64,000 bases of DNA from Lepidostoma basale (lineage: Eukaryota; Arthropoda; Insecta; Trichoptera; Lepidostomatidae), in the NCBI GenBank assembly GCA_022606425.2, contig JAHDVF020000761.1, positions 434,001 to 498,000 of the forward strand. Reading direction: 5' to 3'. A model generated the notes under the pieces. The model searched no databases. It saw nothing but the letters and a program-made list of their open reading frames with translations, and had not been told where the DNA came from. Shown piece after piece: positions 1 to 11,350 of this stretch. Numbering within the stretch: the first letter of the stretch is position 1; each line of letters opens with the position of its first letter. Both the position numbers and the translations under genes were made by a program.

Positions 1-371
1 GTTACACATTAACTGTGATATCTGTTATCTTATCACGTGGAACTACGTTTCTTATGATTCATGAAACACAAATATATTTGTATATTTCTGTAGGAAATAA
101 ATATCACACCAATTTAAATGGTGATGTTTGTAGTATATATTCATGATTTTGTCATTACTGTTCATTCCGAATATACATTCATAAAACATGCCCACACTTC
201 ATTTTTGAGCGCACATATCCACATTAGAAATCTAGAATTATTTTTGAATATTAGTCCCGAGTATGGTCTGTTCTGTGTATGGTTCGGAAACCCAAACTTT
301 AAAGGTGCACACTATGAACCGGTTAGAGACATTCGAAATGTAACTACATAGAATTTATATTTAATTCATAT

Positions 372-548
372 GGCCGTATGACCCTTGAAGAGTTTTAGCC
401 TCCTTAATGATATTATTCCAAGCTCTTCAATCCTGTGCTTTTGCTCCCATCAGTCCGTTTCGCCCAAGCTAGCCAGATCAGCCAGAACATTTTCCATTTA
501 GTGTTGTCTAGGCCTTCCTAGAGGTCTTACTCCGGTTGGTTTTGACGC
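372..548 (-). mobile_element. LINE fragment, C-terminal end of endonuclease/RT ORF
   Basis: Read on the minus strand, the segment gives GRPRQ, then a stop, then a stretch like MENVLADLASLG followed in another frame by AWNNIIKEAKTLQGSYGH. This is the tail found after the reverse transcriptase in many arthropod non-LTR retrotransposons (a GRPR box, an aspartate/leucine-rich segment, then a W..I..EAK end). Stops and a frame change show it is dead. It is a short 5'-truncated relic. The clade cannot be decided from this piece. Confidence 0.6.
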
Positions 549-1298
549 GTACAGGGACTCGTCGACACGTCAGCATGCTCTACGACACGACACACTACAA
601 TGGTACGTTTCTGCCTTTAGTCTAACTTCAGTCTGGTGTGATATAAAAATGCTAATTATGCAATATCCAATACTCGTATGCATTAAAGTTTAGATAGTTT
701 ATCTACTCATCTTCGTGGAATTGTACATTCAAATCGTACTCGTACTAGTTCTATTGCGAATAATGACGTTTCATATGTTCGTTCGAAACGTCCAGTGAAT
801 TTGCATATCGGCGAGCTATTAGTTTACACTGGGAGGTCAATGCCAACTGTTGTGGCATTGCGGCGAGTGGCGGTCTGTTTTGCTTGTCTCGTTTGGAAAA
901 TTATAATTTCATGTTTTTATTTACATTTATGAACACTTGGAACACACGAAACTATAGCTTACCTGCATTAGCATGTTGTATTTAAATTCTGTTCTGTTCA
1001 AGGGTAAAAAAGGATTTAAATATTTTTCTTGCTGTAAAAACGATAATTTCATATCTAAAAACTTCAAGGACTTGTATATTATTTAATCTTTTTTTATTTA
1101 ATTATTTAATTTAAACTCAGAAGAAAATAGGACACAGAACTAAACAAATTTATTTAATTAAATAAAAAAAATCTTTTATCTTATTAACCCAATTGAAAGT
1201 TTGAGTATTTTAAGAACTTGTATTATTCTATTGAGTATATAAAGTAACTATGTAAATATTGAAATTATTATTTTATATATTATAAATAAATAAATAAA
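549..1298. other. AT-rich sequence without identified features
   Basis: No gene or repeat family recognised. A 23-base near-palindrome around 839-861 (CAATGCCA ... TGGCATTG) lies just before a short GC-richer patch (862-890). Confidence 0.5.
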
Positions 1299-1503
1299 TT
1301 TCTAGAAGTTTTATTAAGTTTTTTTATGAAATGAAATGTTTCGCCCTTCTAAGGCATTATCAAATGACATTTGACAATGCCTTAGAACGACGAAAGATGT
1401 CATTCCATAAAGAAACTTAATACAACTCCTAGAAGGCAGACGTTGTCATTTATTTTAATTATTTAATATGGAGTTTTACATCATTTTTCAAGTAACAACA
1501 ATA
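1299..1503. mobile_element. MITE-1 fold-back element
   Basis: Two inverted arms run from TCTAGAAGTTTTATTAAG (left) to the complementary right arm ending near GGAGTTTTACATCATTTTTC. At the centre each arm carries the family signature GCCTT-loop-AAGGC (with changes) next to GAAA. Only the right arm keeps the outer section that in full copies reads towards a TTGTTTCTTGAACAATG-like end, so the left outer end is lost. There is no coding capacity, so this is a non-autonomous palindromic DNA element. Confidence 0.75.
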
Positions 1504-1984
1504 ATTGGAATAAAGTCGTGTAAAAACAAAATAAAGTCGCGTAAAAACAAAATACACGATTGTTTTATATTTTCTTTTAATTTATTTAAGTTAAATCGTT
1601 ATAATTATTTTTAATAAGTTAAATCGTTATAGATTTTTTTGTATATGCACTACTACTTGTTTACACTTTTGTTTTATCGAAACGTCGAATATTTTATGAC
1701 TTATTAGAATAGCGTTTCCAATTTTGTTGCGTTACCCATGCATTATGATAAATGTAACGGTTTGAAATATGCTCTTGTATGCAATTGACTATAAACTAGG
1801 TAACTATGTCAATAATGTTTACTCGCTGCGCCTGCGCTATATCGATACATCGATGTATGGTATGTACGCACATATGTAAAATTTTCTCACCCAATTCGAA
1901 TTCACCTGTTTCCCCACCACAAAATGTCCAGTCAATAGTTTGCTATAACGTAATTAAAATACGAATAATACGAATTTGTACGGA
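1504..1984. other. AT-rich sequence without identified features
   Basis: Nothing recognisable. Two short direct repeats are seen: AATAAAGTCG at 1510 and 1531, and AAGTTAAATCGTTATA at about 1588 and 1617. Confidence 0.4.
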
Positions 1985-2792
1985 CCATAATGTATGGAAG
2001 TAAAGCATGGAACTGGTATAAGAGGGATGAAAGTAGAATAAATGCAGTTGAAATGAGATATCTTAGACGAATGTGTGACAAAACCTTTATATTGCAAAAA
2101 TGCAAAAGATATTTATGAAGTTTATGGAGTACGTATGAAAGTGTTGTACGATTTACGAATGTGTAGAAAATGTGTAGAAAATCTGTGTATGATAAAGTGT
2201 CGAATAAATATAAGAAGATGTCGATCTTCGTGGCAGAGTGGTAATAGCTCTAACTTCCTTACAGAAGGTCCCGGGTTCGATTCTCGGCGATGGCAGTGTG
2301 ATTGTCACACTGTTTTTGGTCTGGTGTAGAATTCTCGTGACAGTAAAATTGCGATAGATTAGCTACATATCACACGTCATTAGAATTAATATAATAGCAT
2401 ACATTCATTTGTATACAGTAATTGGGTTAAAACGACCTTTTGTATACAAGAAGAAAAAAAAAGAACTGAATGCAGTGCGAATGAAAGTGTTATGAACAAA
2501 ATAATGAAAGGATCATTACGATGGTTTGGAAACATGCAACGAATGAATGTAAACGACGTTCATGTAAACGACGCAAATGAAACTAGAAATATAGGAAAAC
2601 CGAAGGAAACGTGGCACGATCAAATCAATCAAATATTAAATGTCAACCACGTGAGAAGTCAGATAAATCGACGTGCGTGCCTGACACGATGTATTATATA
2701 AATGTAGAGGAATCGAAAGTATATCAGGAAAGAACAGTGTGGCGGTCCATTCTTTCTGCCTTCATCTTCGGGGAAACGGCTTTATGTTAAGA
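1985..2792 (+). mobile_element. LINE-A 3' part, split by a SINE-A insertion
   Basis: The first part encodes MYGSKAWNWYKRDESRINAV, the segment that follows the RT core in LINE-A. After a diverged stretch and a 245-base SINE-A the ORF resumes with MNKIMKGSLRWFGNMQRM, KETWHDQINQILN and SQINRRAC. The usual AYPFGETA end is decayed (FIFGETALC). Stops and indels make it a pseudogene. Compared with the unsplit copy at 28.3 kb, the interruption lies at an AAGAAG site. The element is 5'-truncated; endonuclease and RT core are absent. Confidence 0.8.
2221..2465 (+). mobile_element. SINE-A (tRNA-headed SINE) inside LINE-A
   Basis: The head has a pol III A-box-like TGGCAGAGTGGTAATAGC and a B-box-like GGTTCGATTC, spaced as in a tRNA. 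A family body follows (GTGTGATTGTCACACTG hairpin, then GGTCTGGTGTAGAATTC) and it ends in an A-rich tail (AAGAAGAAAAAAAAAG). LINE-A sequence flanks it on both sides, so it is a later insertion; AAGAA at both edges is a possible target duplication. The tRNA fold is not closed by an acceptor stem, so it is not a tRNA gene. Confidence 0.8.
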
Positions 2793-3288
2793 TGTCCTAA
2801 ATTAAAATATTGATTGAATTTTAAATGTTTTTTTTATTTATTAACTTAAGGCGTTAACGCGTTTGGAATTCCATTTTGACGAAATTTTTATAATTAGCGT
2901 AGTTTTTCCGCTTTTGAAACTTAAGTGTTTCTTTTAAAATATGTTTTAACGAGTCATTCGTATGCTTACAATGTTTTGGTTTATAAGTACCTACCTGGCT
3001 ATCAGGGACAGCCTAGACTTGCAGACCATCTAAATGATTACGTTAACAATCCACCGACGGTCATACCGTTACGTTAGCCCTGTTGTATTGGTAGTGCCGA
3101 TTTCCCGCTGACCAGGCGACACAATCGTACCGCTGCGCTGGAACCTTGTCCGTATTATGTAAATGCAAGGCTAAAACTCGTAACCCCAATACAAAAAAAT
3201 ATAAGAATTTCGCCTTGATTATTTTTTGATGCAGTTTGCCAATATCTCGAAGCTTCTATGATATTAGAATGTAACTAGCTATCTAGCC
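2793..3288. other. Unassigned spacer with a GC-richer block
   Basis: Bases 2990-3180 are clearly less AT-rich than their surroundings but show no ORF or family I recognise. The rest is AT-rich. Confidence 0.4.
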
Positions 3289-3715
3289 GTCACGCCGTCT
3301 TCCCGAAGTGGTAGGCAGAAACAATGGACCGCCACACTTTTACACATACTACCACACTTTTACACATACTACCACACTTTTACACATACTTCTCTCGATT
3401 TATACATCGTGTCGTGCACTAAAGTCGATTTTTCCGACTCCTCACGTGGTCGACATTCAATATTTGATTTATTTGATCGTGCCACATTTGTCTCGGGCTT
3501 CCTCCATTTCTAGTTCTATTCACATCGTTAACGTATATATTTTTTTACCTTTCTTTCTTCATTAATAATTTCCATGTGTCCAAACCTTGATCCTTGCTTA
3601 ATTGTTCTAACACATTCATTCGCACTGCATTCACTTCTTATATTTTGCATTTGACACTATCATTTACAGAGTTACCGCACATTCGTCGAAGAAACCTCAA
3701 ATCTTCTGCATCTCT
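3289..3715 (-). mobile_element. LINE-A 3' fragment
   Basis: Minus-strand sequence aligns by eye to the LINE-A end: the CGCACTGCATTCACTTC, GATCGTGCCACATTTG and GCCGTCTTCCCGAAGTGGTAGG signatures appear in reverse order. Short indels break the frame. An internal 20-base triplication sits near the element's 3' end. Confidence 0.75.
3332..3391. repeat. 20-bp tandem triplication within LINE-A
   Basis: Three head-to-tail units beginning CCACACTTTTACACATACT follow one another; the third differs only at its last base. Other LINE-A copies have a single unit here, so the expansion is local to this copy. Confidence 0.85.
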
Positions 3716-3804
3716 TCATTTTAAGTTGAATTAATTAACTAATAGAATCTATTTCTTATTTTTTAAATTGTTTGCAATCTTCTATACGAATAACTCAATT
3801 TATT

Positions 3805-3990
3805 TGTTGTTTCTTGAGCAATGATGTAAAACTCCATATTAAATAATTAATACGAAAATAGTCTGTTTTCTAAAAGTTTTCTAATATATTTTTGGAATTT
3901 TTTTAATGCCTTAGCCAGACGAAACATATCATTCTTATGAAACATAATAAAACTTCTAGGAAACACACATTCTCATTCGTATTAATTACG
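3805..3990. mobile_element. MITE-1 fold-back element
   Basis: Begins with the family end TTGTTTCTTGAGCAATGATG and carries both inverted arms, with AATGCCTTAGCCAGACGAAA at the centre. The right outer arm stops at ATTCGTATTAATTACG. Non-coding. Confidence 0.8.
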
Positions 3991-5157
3991 AATAACTAAA
4001 CGCAGTAAAATAAATCGTAAGTAACGAGGACAATAGTGAAATAAACAAAATATTGTAAATAGATAACAAAGATGGTATGGAAATAATGAATTAAGAAAAA
4101 ATGGATGAATAAATTAACGTTAATTTTACGATCGGAACCCGAAATAGAGAAATTGTTCAATAAAATTTGTGTAAACATGGTACAATAAATTAATATTATT
4201 TTTTTTTATCTATTGTTAATAGAAAAAAGTTTATATGTACGGGTTTGTTAATAGAATGTCAGGATATGAGAATATGGTTATTGATTCTCCCCGCCTATCC
4301 TTTCGATGAAAGAGTTCGATTGATAATTATTATGTTTTTTTGTAAACATATCTTGAATTAGGATTTATTTCAGTTGACATTTTCGCCTCGTTAGAGCGTT
4401 AATCATAATAAAAATAATAAAAACGTTAATGAAAGCAAAATTAAACTAATTATAAGTATTCTTTGGAACCATTTTTTTTTTTAAATAAAGTTTTTTTTCT
4501 ATTTCAAAATGATACTAATCGCCTCAATTTTGCGTGAAAAGCGTCAATGTTGTGTAAAAAGAACCAACACTTTTCAAATTCCAAATGGAAAACGCATTTC
4601 AATATTTCTTTGATGATTCTGAATTATAAAAACTATAATTTGTGAGAAACATGATGCATTAGAGAGATGAAACTAACGCCTGGCGTTAGATTTTATTATT
4701 TCATACTTTTATTCTATTACAATTGCAATTAATGTTAATACCCGTATGGTAATTTCTTTAAGAGCATTCATATCAATATTCATGACAATTTCAGGACATG
4801 ATAAGTATACATATTATTTTTTGCGATGCGACTGTAAATTGGGTCACTTGTATTGGAGACAAGAAACAATGCGTGGCGTGAGATTTTTTTTTTAAATATG
4901 TAAATAATAATGACAAATAATTTGAAGAGCACTGGCCAGACTCTTGCCTACCAAAGTCACTACATATTGTAATTTTTTATTTGTTTAAACAATTTATTTA
5001 ACAAGTTCTTCGTAAGTATCTGTTATTTCATATATCTCTGTAAATTGCAATCTCTGTATAAGCCTGATAAATATAGAAATTTCAAATTTTATAAATATAA
5101 AGTACACGTTTAAACAATATGTAAAGATTTCCAGGTAAAGTTCTTCTTGCCGTGTTC
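3991..5157. other. AT-rich sequence without identified features
   Basis: No coding signal or repeat family recognised on either strand. Direct words AACGCCTGGCG (about 4675) and ATGCGTGGCG (about 4869) recur but do not define an element. Confidence 0.4.
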
Positions 5158-5325
5158 GTTGTTTCTTGAACAATCGTGTTAAATCCCATACTGAATATTT
5201 ACGAAAACGTGTCCGTTTTCTCGAAGTTTTGTTCTATTTCATTGGAGTGATTTGTTTTGCTTTGTTAGAGCATTATCAAAGCGAAACATGCCACTCCCAT
5301 ATAATATAAATCTATTTCTGAGATA
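5158..5325. mobile_element. MITE-1 fold-back element, diverged
   Basis: TTGTTTCTTGAACAATCGTG at the left end and GCGAAACATGCCACTCCCAT near the right identify the family. The arms are diverged and the right outer arm is missing. Confidence 0.7.
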
Positions 5326-5804
5326 TTTTCATCAATATTAAATATTTTTGCCCTTTCAATCTTCGCATTTTGTTCTGAGATAATCTCATAAAAAAGAGCG
5401 GTCATTGCTTTTATGGATGCTTCATATTTAATATGCAATAAGAATTTTGTTTGCAAGTGCGGTTTATTACCAATACAGTCTAGAACTATTAGAGTACTTC
5501 TAGCATTGACATTGTATTATGTTCAAGGTCACCTTTTTTTTGCTGAATAAATACTTTTAACATTAACCAATATTGCAGTGATTTGATTGACGCAGTAGCG
5601 AGTTGCTTGACCTCAGTTACGCTATTCATTACTTTTTGTACTAGTGTGATTAAATTGAGCGGGTGTATGAAGCTTTATACAAATATTGCAATAATGTAAA
5701 TATTCGTTGTGGTTGTTTTATGAATTTTTATAAAAAGCTCTAAATGTAGAAAAAAGACTTACACCAAGAATATAATAGGATGTAAATTTAACGCCGTCTT
5801 TGAT

Positions 5805-5935
5805 CTGGTAGAATTCACGTGAACTGATAGAGTCTTCCTCAGACACGATGAATGAGAATTCACGTGACAATTAAAATAACGATAGACTAGCAGCTACCTA
5901 TCATTGTAATGAGTATCAATAGCTTAAAACGTATC
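5805..5935 (+). mobile_element. SINE-A body fragment
   Basis: Contains the SINE-A body words GTCTTTGATCTGGTAGAATT, CACGTGACAATTAAAATAAC and GATAGACTAG. The tRNA-like head is absent. A ~50-base segment repeating the AATTCACGTGA word interrupts it. Confidence 0.55.
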
Positions 5936-6304
5936 ACGCCGTGACAGTCATATGTGACCGCCAACGGTTGAATTAAAGTAAGCGCCGTCAGTCACACGTT
6001 AACGGAGTTTTAATAATATAATGTGGGTAAAAGGCTTTTTACACCGGAATTCTGAAGAGTACCGTGGCAGTCAACGTGTAATTTTTTTTCTTTGTGTTTG
6101 GGTTTAATTAACCCGTTGTATTTGAAAAGCAACGGGAAACTACTACATTAATGCCCAAGTGACATCCCACAAAATATAATGCTCTGTTGCAAACCAATCG
6201 CTAGGATTGAAATTTAGAAAGCTGTTTTTCGTTCTAGTAAGATAATTTTATATATTAATGCCAGAAATGTGCCTTATTTAAGAGTTAAAAATATGCATTG
6301 TTTT

Positions 6305-6600
6305 TAAGATTTTTCTAAAATCTCTTGATGGAAGTTTATTTTAAATAATAATGAAATTAAAGTGTTTTTTTTAACTACTTATACTTTTGTCTTTGTTTCG
6401 ACAGCGACCGATTTCGCTAATCTCGCTGGCATCGACAGACTGATAACACTATTGCAACTGAGTCCTCTATATAAACATAGAGATCGAGGGTGGTAATCAT
6501 GATTCTATACAAAAATAATCTTAAAATAATTATGTAAAATTTACCTAAACAAATACAAATTTGAAGTAGTTAAAAAAACATCTTAACTTAAAGGAAAAAA
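6305..6600. mobile_element. MITE-5 fold-back element
   Basis: The left end reads TCTCTTGATGGAAGTTTATT, then TTAACTACTTATACTTTTG; the right end returns the complement (GAAGTAGTTAAAAAAACATC). The centre at 6407-6436 holds, on the minus strand, a decayed CTGTCGAT box, short stem and GAAA motif. Related copies lie at 34.55-34.93 kb and 63.9 kb. Non-coding. Confidence 0.7.
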
Positions 6601-7128
6601 CAAGGGATATCATCGAGTTCGCAGATGAAGAATTTCTTGTTTCCTGTACATTAGCATGTATCCGAATTTTAGACCTGTCGAGGAGCCATTTCGCTGGTGA
6701 GATATTTTACCAATTGATTGATAATACTAATTAACGACGCTACGGTGGAACTTGGTAGAAAACGGAAATAACCAAAATAATCGTTACACGTCTTTCGTGA
6801 AGAACGTATATAGAGATTTTATTTCCTTTATTCATATTTTTTTTCGTATGCCCATGAGCTAAATCTAAGATCTGGGTATAATTCAAATAATTATATTTTT
6901 GGACATTATCTTGACTTCATCGGTGCGAATTGAAATTTATTCGTATGCCTTTATATTTTCCTATTTGATCGCGATAACATTAATAACACCTCGTTTCCTG
7001 TAATTTTATCATCTGTGAATCATTTAAAATTATTATTTACTTTGTTTTTTAAATTGTATTATCATAATCTGTATATTACTCTTTTATTATCGTGCATTGC
7101 AATTTTTTATTGTTTATCAACGACTATA
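6601..7128. other. AT-rich sequence without identified features
   Basis: Nothing recognised on either strand. Confidence 0.4.
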
Positions 7129-7320
7129 GGACTTGGATCTTCTGGGTTACAGAGGTAATGGCTATTTCTCTTACGTCTGTTGGAAATGTGATTTGGTTGT
7201 TGTTTCATGCGGAGGCTAGATGTGAAGCCCGGAGTGCTCCTCTGAATGAGGGTGAGAAAGGATGTAGGGTTTATGCTAAAGTCCTACATTTTCTTGGTCA
7301 GGGAATGGAGGATTAGTGAG
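7129..7320 (+). repeat. Dispersed repeat D, longest copy
   Basis: Starts with GGACTTGGATCTTCTGGGTT and ATGGCTATTTCTCTTACGTC, which recur in inverted orientation at about 9.45 and 57.65 kb. This copy continues with GCCCGGAGTGCTCCTCTGAA and ends before an AT-rich segment. The class of element is unknown. Confidence 0.6.
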
Positions 7321-7483
7321 GTTTATTATTGTAGAGTATGATGGGTTTTAGAAAAGTGTAGATAAGAAGAGCAGTGCCTCGACAGAGGAGTGTTGGGAGA
7401 TAGCAGTAGGTGGTGGATTTAACGTTGAACTTACACATTTTTGTATTCAGCTCAAATTTGAAAAATGAATTGAAATACAATAA

Positions 7484-7702
7484 AGGCAGAAACATACTAT
7501 TAACACGCGACGTGGCGTGTTTACTCCCACCACCGGCAACACGTCGATCTAGCTCGTCTGGATCGGGTGGCGTGTGCGCGCATGGCGTCGCGTCGGGTGT
7601 TCGTAGTGTGATTCTGTTCATAGAAAACAATACAATTTGATTCGACTCAACACGCATCACGTGGCATCGGGTGGCGTGGCGTGTTAATAGTATGTTCCTG
7701 CC
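7484..7702. mobile_element. Short TIR element with a GC-rich core
   Basis: The ends are inverted repeats of about 30 bases: GGCAGAAACATACTATTAAC on the left and the complement of GGCAGGAACATACTATTAAC on the right. The 150-base core is far richer in G+C than its flanks and repeats GGCGTG/GTGGCG words. The layout is that of a non-autonomous DNA transposon. I cannot fix the superfamily because no clear target duplication is seen. Confidence 0.75.
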
Positions 7703-7741
7703 TTAATAGTGTTGATTTTAAAACAAATGAAATACCCCTTG

Positions 7742-8000
7742 TATATGAAGACTACAGGGGAAAAACAAGGAATGTCAGTTAAAATTCAAAATAAATGTAA
7801 TAATGCCATCTAGCGGCATTTGTACGTATCTATCCACAGTAAAATTTTCATATTCAAAAATCATGTGTGTCATCGACTATGGCCAGATAATTGATTGCTA
7901 ATTGCTAAGGAATATATAGACTTTGATTAGCTTTATACTCAATTTATTCAAATCAACCTTCTACTGACATTCCTTGTTTTTCCCCTGTAGTCTTCATATA
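7742..8000. mobile_element. MITE with perfect 38-bp terminal inverted repeats
   Basis: Bases 7742-7779 and 7963-8000 are exact reverse complements (outer part TATATGAAGACTACAGGGGA). The 183 bases between them are non-coding. TATA at both extremities suggests a TA-type target site as in Tc1/mariner elements. Identical arms imply a fairly recent insertion. Confidence 0.85.
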
Positions 8001-8264
8001 TGTACTCGTAAGTATGCAACAACTTTCAGGAAATATTTGTACGCATAATGATTTCGGCACCTTCTTTCAGCACCAACTGCTCAGATGCAGGATAATATCT
8101 ATGAATTAAGTTTATTTAATAAATGTTGAGATAATAAACTGATTTCATTTGATATTTGTGATTTAAATAAACAAAGGTTAATCTTTCGAATCTACGTGAT
8201 TACTGATAAATTGTTTTTTTTTTATTCATTTTACTATTTAACGTTAATAATATATTTTTTTTAT

Positions 8265-8698
8265 GAATAATTCTTGCTGGAGTTGGATTGTTTGAAGTGC
8301 CTAATTACAGTTCAATAAAAGAATGGTGGATACGTGGAATATAAATTAAATAAACACAAAAGTCCGGATCGTCCAGCTGACAAAATGTGCGTCATCAAAA
8401 AGAACGTTATGTGTTATGTTATTTTTATTTTGTTATTTTATTTTATATCATAGTTTTTTATATTATTTGTTTTAAAATTTTTCTGTATTTGTTTTAATTT
8501 TTTTCTGTGAACGTTGGACGATCGAAGTGATGAAGATGCGCGGGAGATGCCTATTGGTGGCGATAAGGTTAGCAACCCATCACACCGCGTCTCCCGCGGG
8601 GGCGAAAAGAGAAGGATGGAGTGCCGTATCGGCCAATGTGTGGCAGTCCATTCTTTCTCCCTACCCCTACGGGGAAACGCGTGATGTTTAGTTAGTTA
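8265..8698 (+). mobile_element. SINE-C (LINE-A-tailed short element)
   Basis: The head runs from TTCTTGCTGGAGTTGG through AAGTGCCTAATTACAG and GGTGGATACGTGGAA. A GC-rich block follows (GGGAGATGCCTATTGGTGGC to CGCGTCTCCCGCGGG), whose ends can pair. It ends in the LINE-A terminus (GTGTGGCAGTCCATTCTTTC, ACGGGGAAACGCGTGATG) and a TTAGTTAGTT tail. Three more copies lie in the window. It has no convincing tRNA head and no biologically credible ORF. Confidence 0.8.
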
Positions 8699-9414
8699 TG
8701 AATAATTAAAACCTGTTTTTCAGGTTTGAAAAATTGTCATCAAAAGTGGAAAAAAACTGTTTTAATTGGTGAATAATGTATATCGTCTTCATGGGATTCC
8801 ACAGTGTGTGCCTTATTTTTATCAAAAATCTACTTTTTTTCAATTACAAAATTTATACAGTGTTGTGTTAAGTATTTATTAAACCGCTTATATTGCTTTT
8901 AACGTCAATCTGTGTTTCCGCATATTTATCACGATTTATTATCGTGTCCTTGAAATATCTCGTATTGTGATGCTGGAAGCTTTTTTTTATAATTTTACTA
9001 CACTTACGTTATAATTATGCATATCGTCTTGTTTGATTGTTAGAAGCCTTCGCATAATAACTCCAGCTTTTACCTGAACCCAGACCACGAGTCCAGTTCA
9101 ACTGTTATTCACTAATTACGTATTGTTATGCATGATATTCTGGAATTAATTAACCTTTTTTTATATATTACAACAGAAAATTATAAAAAAAGACTTAATG
9201 AATCTAGTTAAATGCAACAGAAGAAAATATGCGTTTTACCGTTAAAATAAAAATGGTTTGAATTATTTTTAACTGATGGAACTTTATAACTGAAGACTGG
9301 TGATCACAAAGGTGCTAAGTGGCTTAAATATAGAAGAAAGAAAAATGAACAAAAAACTGTTTATTGTTACATATTTGGACACATGGAAAGAATAGATTTA
9401 TTTATTTATTTGAT
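8699..9414. other. AT-rich spacer with a trace of LINE-A
   Basis: Mostly unrecognised. GGACACATGGAAAGAATAGA at 9374-9393 resembles the FGHMERM coding segment of LINE-A but nothing else of the element is present. Confidence 0.4.
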
Positions 9415-9520
9415 ATTGACGGAATTAATTCCAGTAGGAACGGTAAAGAGACTGACGTAAGAGGAATAGCCACATGAGCTGAACCTCTGTAAGCCAGAAG
9501 ATCCAAGTCCAAGTCTATGT
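9415..9520 (-). repeat. Dispersed repeat D, copy 2
   Basis: GTAAGAGGAATAGCCACATG, then CCAGAAGATCCAAGTCCAAG: the reverse complement of the first part of the 7.1 kb copy. Confidence 0.55.
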
Positions 9521-9596
9521 ATATTTTTTATTATTTATTGTAGGGTAACATACAGTGATTGTTAATACAAATGCAAACGAACAAACTTACAGTTAA

Positions 9597-9845
9597 ATTA
9601 AGACATTGAAGGTTACCCGCCGCTTACCCGAAGCTGTTATAGGACGCAGCGGCGCCCCTTTGTCAGCTTCGCTCAAACAATCCCTTGACCCGCCCCCCAT
9701 CCACGCAGGACGTCCATTAGCTGGAGAATGCACCATTCCAGAAAAAAAGCAAAAGACAAAAAGGGTACCTAGGCCACATTTAATCCAGTTTAATTTCAAT
9801 CCACTTCTATGTCCCAATCTAACAAAACAAAGCAAAATATGGAAC
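9597..9845. repeat. Dispersed repeat E, copy 1
   Basis: A GC-richer segment with GCTGTTATAGGACGCAGCGG, CCCCATCCACGCAGGAC and GGCCACATTTAATCC, in the same order as at 35.4-35.6 kb. Long ORFs exist on both strands but neither is conserved in the second copy, so I do not treat them as genes. Class unknown. Confidence 0.55.
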
Positions 9846-9889
9846 ATGATTTTATGACCTATTATAAAATTGTGACAGAGTGCGGGATG

Positions 9890-10150
9890 AGAGAGAAAAC
9901 TTGGAATGGAATGGAGAGACTATGTATAAACGATATATACGGAAAGAGAAATAGAGGAGGACTGAGTAAAACATGGCAGGATTAAATCAATCAAATATTA
10001 AATATCGGCCACGCGAGGAGTTGGATAAAATGGCGTGCATGACGTATTGTATAAATGCAGAGAAAGCGAAAGGAGTGTTTCAGGATAGAACAATATGGCT
10101 TTCCATTATTTCTGCCCATCGCTTCAGATACGGCATGGTGGTTAGTTAGT
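9890..10150 (+). mobile_element. LINE-A 3' fragment, degraded
   Basis: Aligned by eye to LINE-A: AGAAATAGAGGAGGACTGAG, CAATCAAATATTAAATATCG, GGCCACGCGAGGAGTTG, and an end in TTTCTGCCC, then GGCATGGTGGTTAGTTAGT. Many substitutions and stops; an old copy. Confidence 0.75.
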
Positions 10151-11212
10151 TTATTCATGTCATGTACCACTGGTGGCATATTTAGGGTGATATTTAAATT
10201 ATAGTATTTTATTCAATCACTTTGCACGTTTTGCACAGTTATTAGCCTTTATGTTAAACACCAATTGGGATAAAAAAAAAATTACTTTTTTGATACTTGG
10301 CACCTTTGTAATGTCCAACCATCAATTTAAAAAATACTTGCAAATTGTGAAAAAATAATATGAAATCAACTCTTTATTTTCACGCTTGTCATTTTTTATG
10401 ACATGCGCATTTACGTATTGTGTGTTAAGCCAATTGTGATAAGATAAGGAATTTGTTATTAACGAGAATATCGTTAGTTCTTATGAGTAATGGGTGTAAT
10501 TAAAAGTTTAATAGACGCCTTGTTGTTTTTGTTTGTATTTAAACACCGGGACCGAAACCACGTTATGTATATGATAATATAATTTTATACAATGTTTTCC
10601 CTTTTGTTGTTATTGTTATACGAATCACCATGACTAATTTATCAAATTTATGTAAACAGCAATCAAAGTATTAACAACATTTTTTTATAGACATTCTTGT
10701 TTTTTATGATGTAGTTTTTTTTAACTGTTTATAAATTTTGCCGTCTATATTCATTTGAATTTGATTCGCGCAAAATATATTTTCGTATCACAAAAAAAAT
10801 GTTTACAGCTACGAAACACGTGTATGTGCGTGATTTATGTTCCGGTATGCATTTTAATTTATTCAATATTTGCACTGCTCACTACTGTATCTGTTCATAT
10901 TATGGCCTCTTTCGCACAAGGTGCCTTTTCACACACACGCCTGTGAGAAAATATTTCAATTATAGCTGCACTTTAGTCTTATTAATAAACTTTTCAAATC
11001 GAACATGTGTTATTAACCACCATTTCACATAAGTTGTTTTTTTTTGCGTCGGGTAAGTTTTACGGTTAAATATACCCTATTTTAACATTTCTGTTTAATC
11101 CCTAAAATAGAACATAGAGTTATTATTGAAATTTTACCCCTGAAAAGTTTTTTTCAATTTATATCCAATTAATTTTTATTTGTTAAATCACTGAAGAGTG
11201 TTTTGAAAGAGT
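10151..11212. other. AT-rich sequence without identified features
   Basis: Open frames of 60-80 codons here have no recognisable family and no start or splice context I would defend. Confidence 0.4.
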
Positions 11213-11350
11213 GAGAAGCAAAGCTAAAATTAAATACCGACAGGCAGCCGACCTCCTGGAAGACCACCCGAAAGATGGTGAGACAGCCTCTTCCACTTCC
11301 CAGGAACAAGTTTCGAGAAATGACAGAACACAGACCTAAAGAAAGCAGAA
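11213..11350 (+). mobile_element. LINE C-terminal fragment with GAA-type end
   Basis: One frame gives GRPPERW, a stop, DSLFHFPGTSFEK, a stop, then LKKAEEV, the usual end of a LINE ORF2 (GRPP.RW box, then an EEA-type tail), followed by AGAAGAAG. In-frame stops show it is dead. Confidence 0.55.

Noticed and set aside
118..351. 77-codon plus-strand frame near the window start
   Set aside because: No domain, no supporting splice or promoter context; typical of chance frames in this window.
2223..2295. tRNA genes at the heads of SINE-A and SINE-B
   Set aside because: A- and B-box words are present but no complete cloverleaf with acceptor stem closes, and a shared SINE body follows each.
9593..9857. 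Overlapping ORFs of 83-84 codons on both strands in repeat E
   Set aside because: Neither is conserved in the second repeat E copy at 35.4 kb; length follows from the GC-richer composition.
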